Assembly (NCBI GenBank): GCA_003444615.1
Contig: DLUN01000101.1
Location: forward strand, 566-16,970
Length of the DNA: 16,405 bases
Source of the DNA: Syntrophomonas sp.
GTDB lineage: Bacteria > Bacillota > Syntrophomonadia > Syntrophomonadales > Syntrophomonadaceae
Reading direction: 5' to 3'
In this document: piece after piece, positions 15,100 through 16,405 of the stretch
Numbering within the stretch: the stretch's first letter is position 1
Layout of the letters: the number at the start of each line of letters is the position of its first letter
Program-made: the position numbers and the translations under genes
The notes under the pieces: generated by a model
The model's input: only the letters and a program-made list of their open reading frames with translations
Database searches by the model: none
Told to the model about the DNA's origin: nothing

Positions 15100-16080
15100 T
15101 TATTCCTCCTGGTAATGAATCAATTGAACGTCTCCAGTGCTTATAGGAATACTCTCGCCATTAACCTCAATTAACAAGCTGCCATTAACATCTACATCTT
15201 TGTGAATACCCTCGATTCTGCCTTTCCCTGTATTAACAATAATGGGCTGAAAGAGATGGACACAGTACTCTTTGTAGAGCTCCAAATAGTACTCAAATCC
15301 CTTGTCCAGAAATTGATAATAATCCCGGGCCAAATCTTCCAATAAATGAGCCAGTAATGTATTTAGATCATGGTTCCGTCCGGTAGCCATAGCCAGTGAA
15401 GTAGCTAGACCGAGCATCTCTTCTGGGAAATCCTGGCGGAATAAGTTAACATTAATGCCCACACCCGCCACAACATAGTCCAGTCGATCCATCTCCCCGC
15501 TGGCTTCCAGCAGGATACCTCCTGCCTTTAGGCCATCGATCATTACATCATTAGGCCACTTGATTCTGCAGGGATAGTTAATAAATCTTTCCAGGGATTG
15601 GGCGCAAGCCACGGCCAGCACTAATGATAGAAGAGATGCTCGCTGCAAGTCTAGAGTGGGTCGCAAAATAATACTAAAATACAATCCCCCTTGAGGAGAA
15701 GACCAAGTGCGTCCTAGTCGTCCTCGACCACCGGTCTGCATTCCTGCTAATACCACAGCCCCTTCCGGAATGGGCTCAGTTGCCAGGAGACGACGAGCCC
15801 ACAGGTTAGTCGATTCAATTCGCTCTGCATAGTAAAGGGGAGTCCCCCACTGGGTATGGTGAAATCGCTTTTTGAGCAAGGATGGTATTAAGACCTGTTC
15901 AGCATCGTTGAGGCGATACCCCTTACCCTTTTGGGCCGCAATATCATAACCTGCTTGTTTAAGAGCATCCATATGTTTCCACACCGCTACCCGGCTGATT
16001 CCCAGGCTCTGAGCTAAGTCAGCACCAGAAACAAAGTCCGGATATGCTATCCTGAGTCGCTCTAATATTCTATCCTTCAT
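15100..16080 (-). CDS. birA: Bifunctional biotin-protein ligase / biotin operon repressor BirA
   Basis: BirA attaches biotin to carboxylase biotin carrier domains via biotinyl-5'-AMP and, in the bifunctional form, represses biotin genes. The 326-residue product has an N-terminal winged helix (about 1-60: SGADLAQSLGISRVAVWKHMDAL, GYDI, GKGYRL) followed by the catalytic domain: ESTN (89-92), the biotin-binding GRGRLGRTWSSPQGGLYFS (118-136), KWPNDVMIDGLKAGGILLE (174-192) and GVGINVN (206-212), then the small C-terminal beta domain. The DNA-binding domain shows it is a repressor type. ATG 16080 follows AAAGGAAA. No obvious biotin operator dyad is seen in the 81 bp upstream. It ends 2 bp before smc. 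Confidence 0.96.
   Translation of the reverse strand: MKDRILERLRIAYPDFVSGADLAQSLGISRVAVWKHMDALKQAGYDIAAQKGKGYRLNDAEQVLIPSLLKKRFHHTQWGTPLYYAERIESTNLWARRLLATEPIPEGAVVLAGMQTGGRGRLGRTWSSPQGGLYFSIILRPTLDLQRASLLSLVLAVACAQSLERFINYPCRIKWPNDVMIDGLKAGGILLEASGEMDRLDYVVAGVGINVNLFRQDFPEEMLGLATSLAMATGRNHDLNTLLAHLLEDLARDYYQFLDKGFEYYLELYKEYCVHLFQPIIVNTGKGRIEGIHKDVDVNGSLLIEVNGESIPISTGDVQLIHYQEE
15105..15110 (-). promoter_or_regulatory. Ribosome binding site of smc, inside birA
   Basis: AGGAGG on the minus strand sits in the last codons of birA, 7 bases before GTG 15097. It supports the GTG start and coupling of smc to birA. Confidence 0.65.
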
Positions 16081-16161
16081 AAGGTTTCCTTTCTATCTTG
16101 CTAAGGAATAATTAGACAGACAGTAGCTAAAACCCTTGTGCAGGACCATGACCACTATTTA

Positions 16162-16405
16162 TTAGAGTATGTCGGCTGATTCATATATAGATAGAGTTTG
16201 CAGGTACTGTTCTCGACTGAGTATCTCCTCCAGGCCACGGCCACCTCCTACACCCAAACTTCCAGGGGGGAGGCTTGTTTCAGGCTTGACCGCCAAGCTA
16301 CCTAGGCCATAGTCCTTTTGCAGAGTAATTATATTTGAGCGCTTTGCCCCTACTAACTGAGAGTACTCACGAGGTGGGCAATAAAGGGTGATAGACTGCC
16401 TGGAA
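16162..16405 (-). CDS. C-terminal part of an unidentified protein (5' end outside window)
   Basis: An open frame of 80 codons enters from the right edge and stops at TAA 16162-16164. It reads SRQSITLYCPPREYSQLVGA at the edge, then KRSNIITLQKDYGLGSLAVKP, a Gly-rich PGSLGVGGGRG stretch and a helical tail ending YESADIL. The beta-strand, VGAKRSNI, helix, YGL, beta-strand pattern faintly resembles a KH-type domain at the end of some PilT/PIN-ATPase proteins, but the GxxG loop is not intact, so this is only a guess. It is codirectional with birA and 81 bp upstream of it. I do not recognise the protein. Confidence 0.6.
   Translation of the reverse strand, partial: SRQSITLYCPPREYSQLVGAKRSNIITLQKDYGLGSLAVKPETSLPPGSLGVGGGRGLEEILSREQYLQTLSIYESADIL

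Noticed and set aside
16081..16161. Biotin operator upstream of birA
   Set aside because: Only a weak CTAA-n7-TTAG symmetry is present; no long dyad of the known BirA operator type.

Overview
The window looks like chromosomal DNA from an anaerobic, low-to-mid G+C Firmicute of the Clostridia type. The evidence is the smc-ftsY pair, strong AGGAGG-type ribosome binding sites on nearly every gene, a BirA with an N-terminal winged helix, a clostridial-style MoeA fused to a periplasmic-binding-like domain, and sulfur salvage with no oxygen-dependent step. A Syntrophomonas-like relative is a reasonable guess, but the sequence alone does not prove it. No tRNA, rRNA, CRISPR array or insertion sequence was seen, and no gene-free stretch exceeds 300 bases.

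Left third (176-6580), mostly molybdenum/tungsten cofactor genes. A two-domain P-loop ATPase gene (176-1280, +) is broken by one extra G. Convergent with it lies a MoeA-like C-terminal remnant (1270-1734, -) interrupted by an in-frame TGA where other MoeA proteins have Arg or Lys. Next come an intact moeA (1740-2951, -) and a divergent MoeA-substrate-binding-domain fusion (3098-5014, +). They are followed by mobB and a DUF134 DNA-binding protein, overlapping by 8 bp (6040-5182, -). A small iron-sulfur protein joining a YjdI-type 4Fe-4S domain to a CDGSH domain (6119-6580, +) closes the section. Three MoeA-related units plus MobB suggest active handling of Mo or W for enzymes such as formate dehydrogenases or aldehyde oxidoreductases. 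That last step is inference.

Right two thirds (6589-16405, all -). A partial unidentified gene at the right edge is followed by birA, smc and ftsY, then a compact methylthioadenosine salvage set: a phosphorylase (mtnP-like), mtnA, a class II aldolase and an MTA/SAH deaminase. From birA onward the gaps are 2, 22, 27, -4, 23 and 20 bp, so one long transcript is plausible. The salvage enzymes form a pathway: MTA (or 5'-deoxyadenosine) is deaminated, phosphorolysed, isomerised to the ribulose 1-phosphate and cleaved by the aldolase to DHAP plus an aldehyde. The phosphorylase has Asn and Ala where human MTAP has the two Asp residues that select adenine, so it may act on the deaminated nucleoside. 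This would be an anaerobic, dehydratase-free version of the salvage pathway.

The most interesting points are the probable methylthioinosine-type DHAP shunt, the decaying MoeA copy, the frameshifted ATPase, and an inverted repeat with a long loop overlapping the end of the DUF134 gene.
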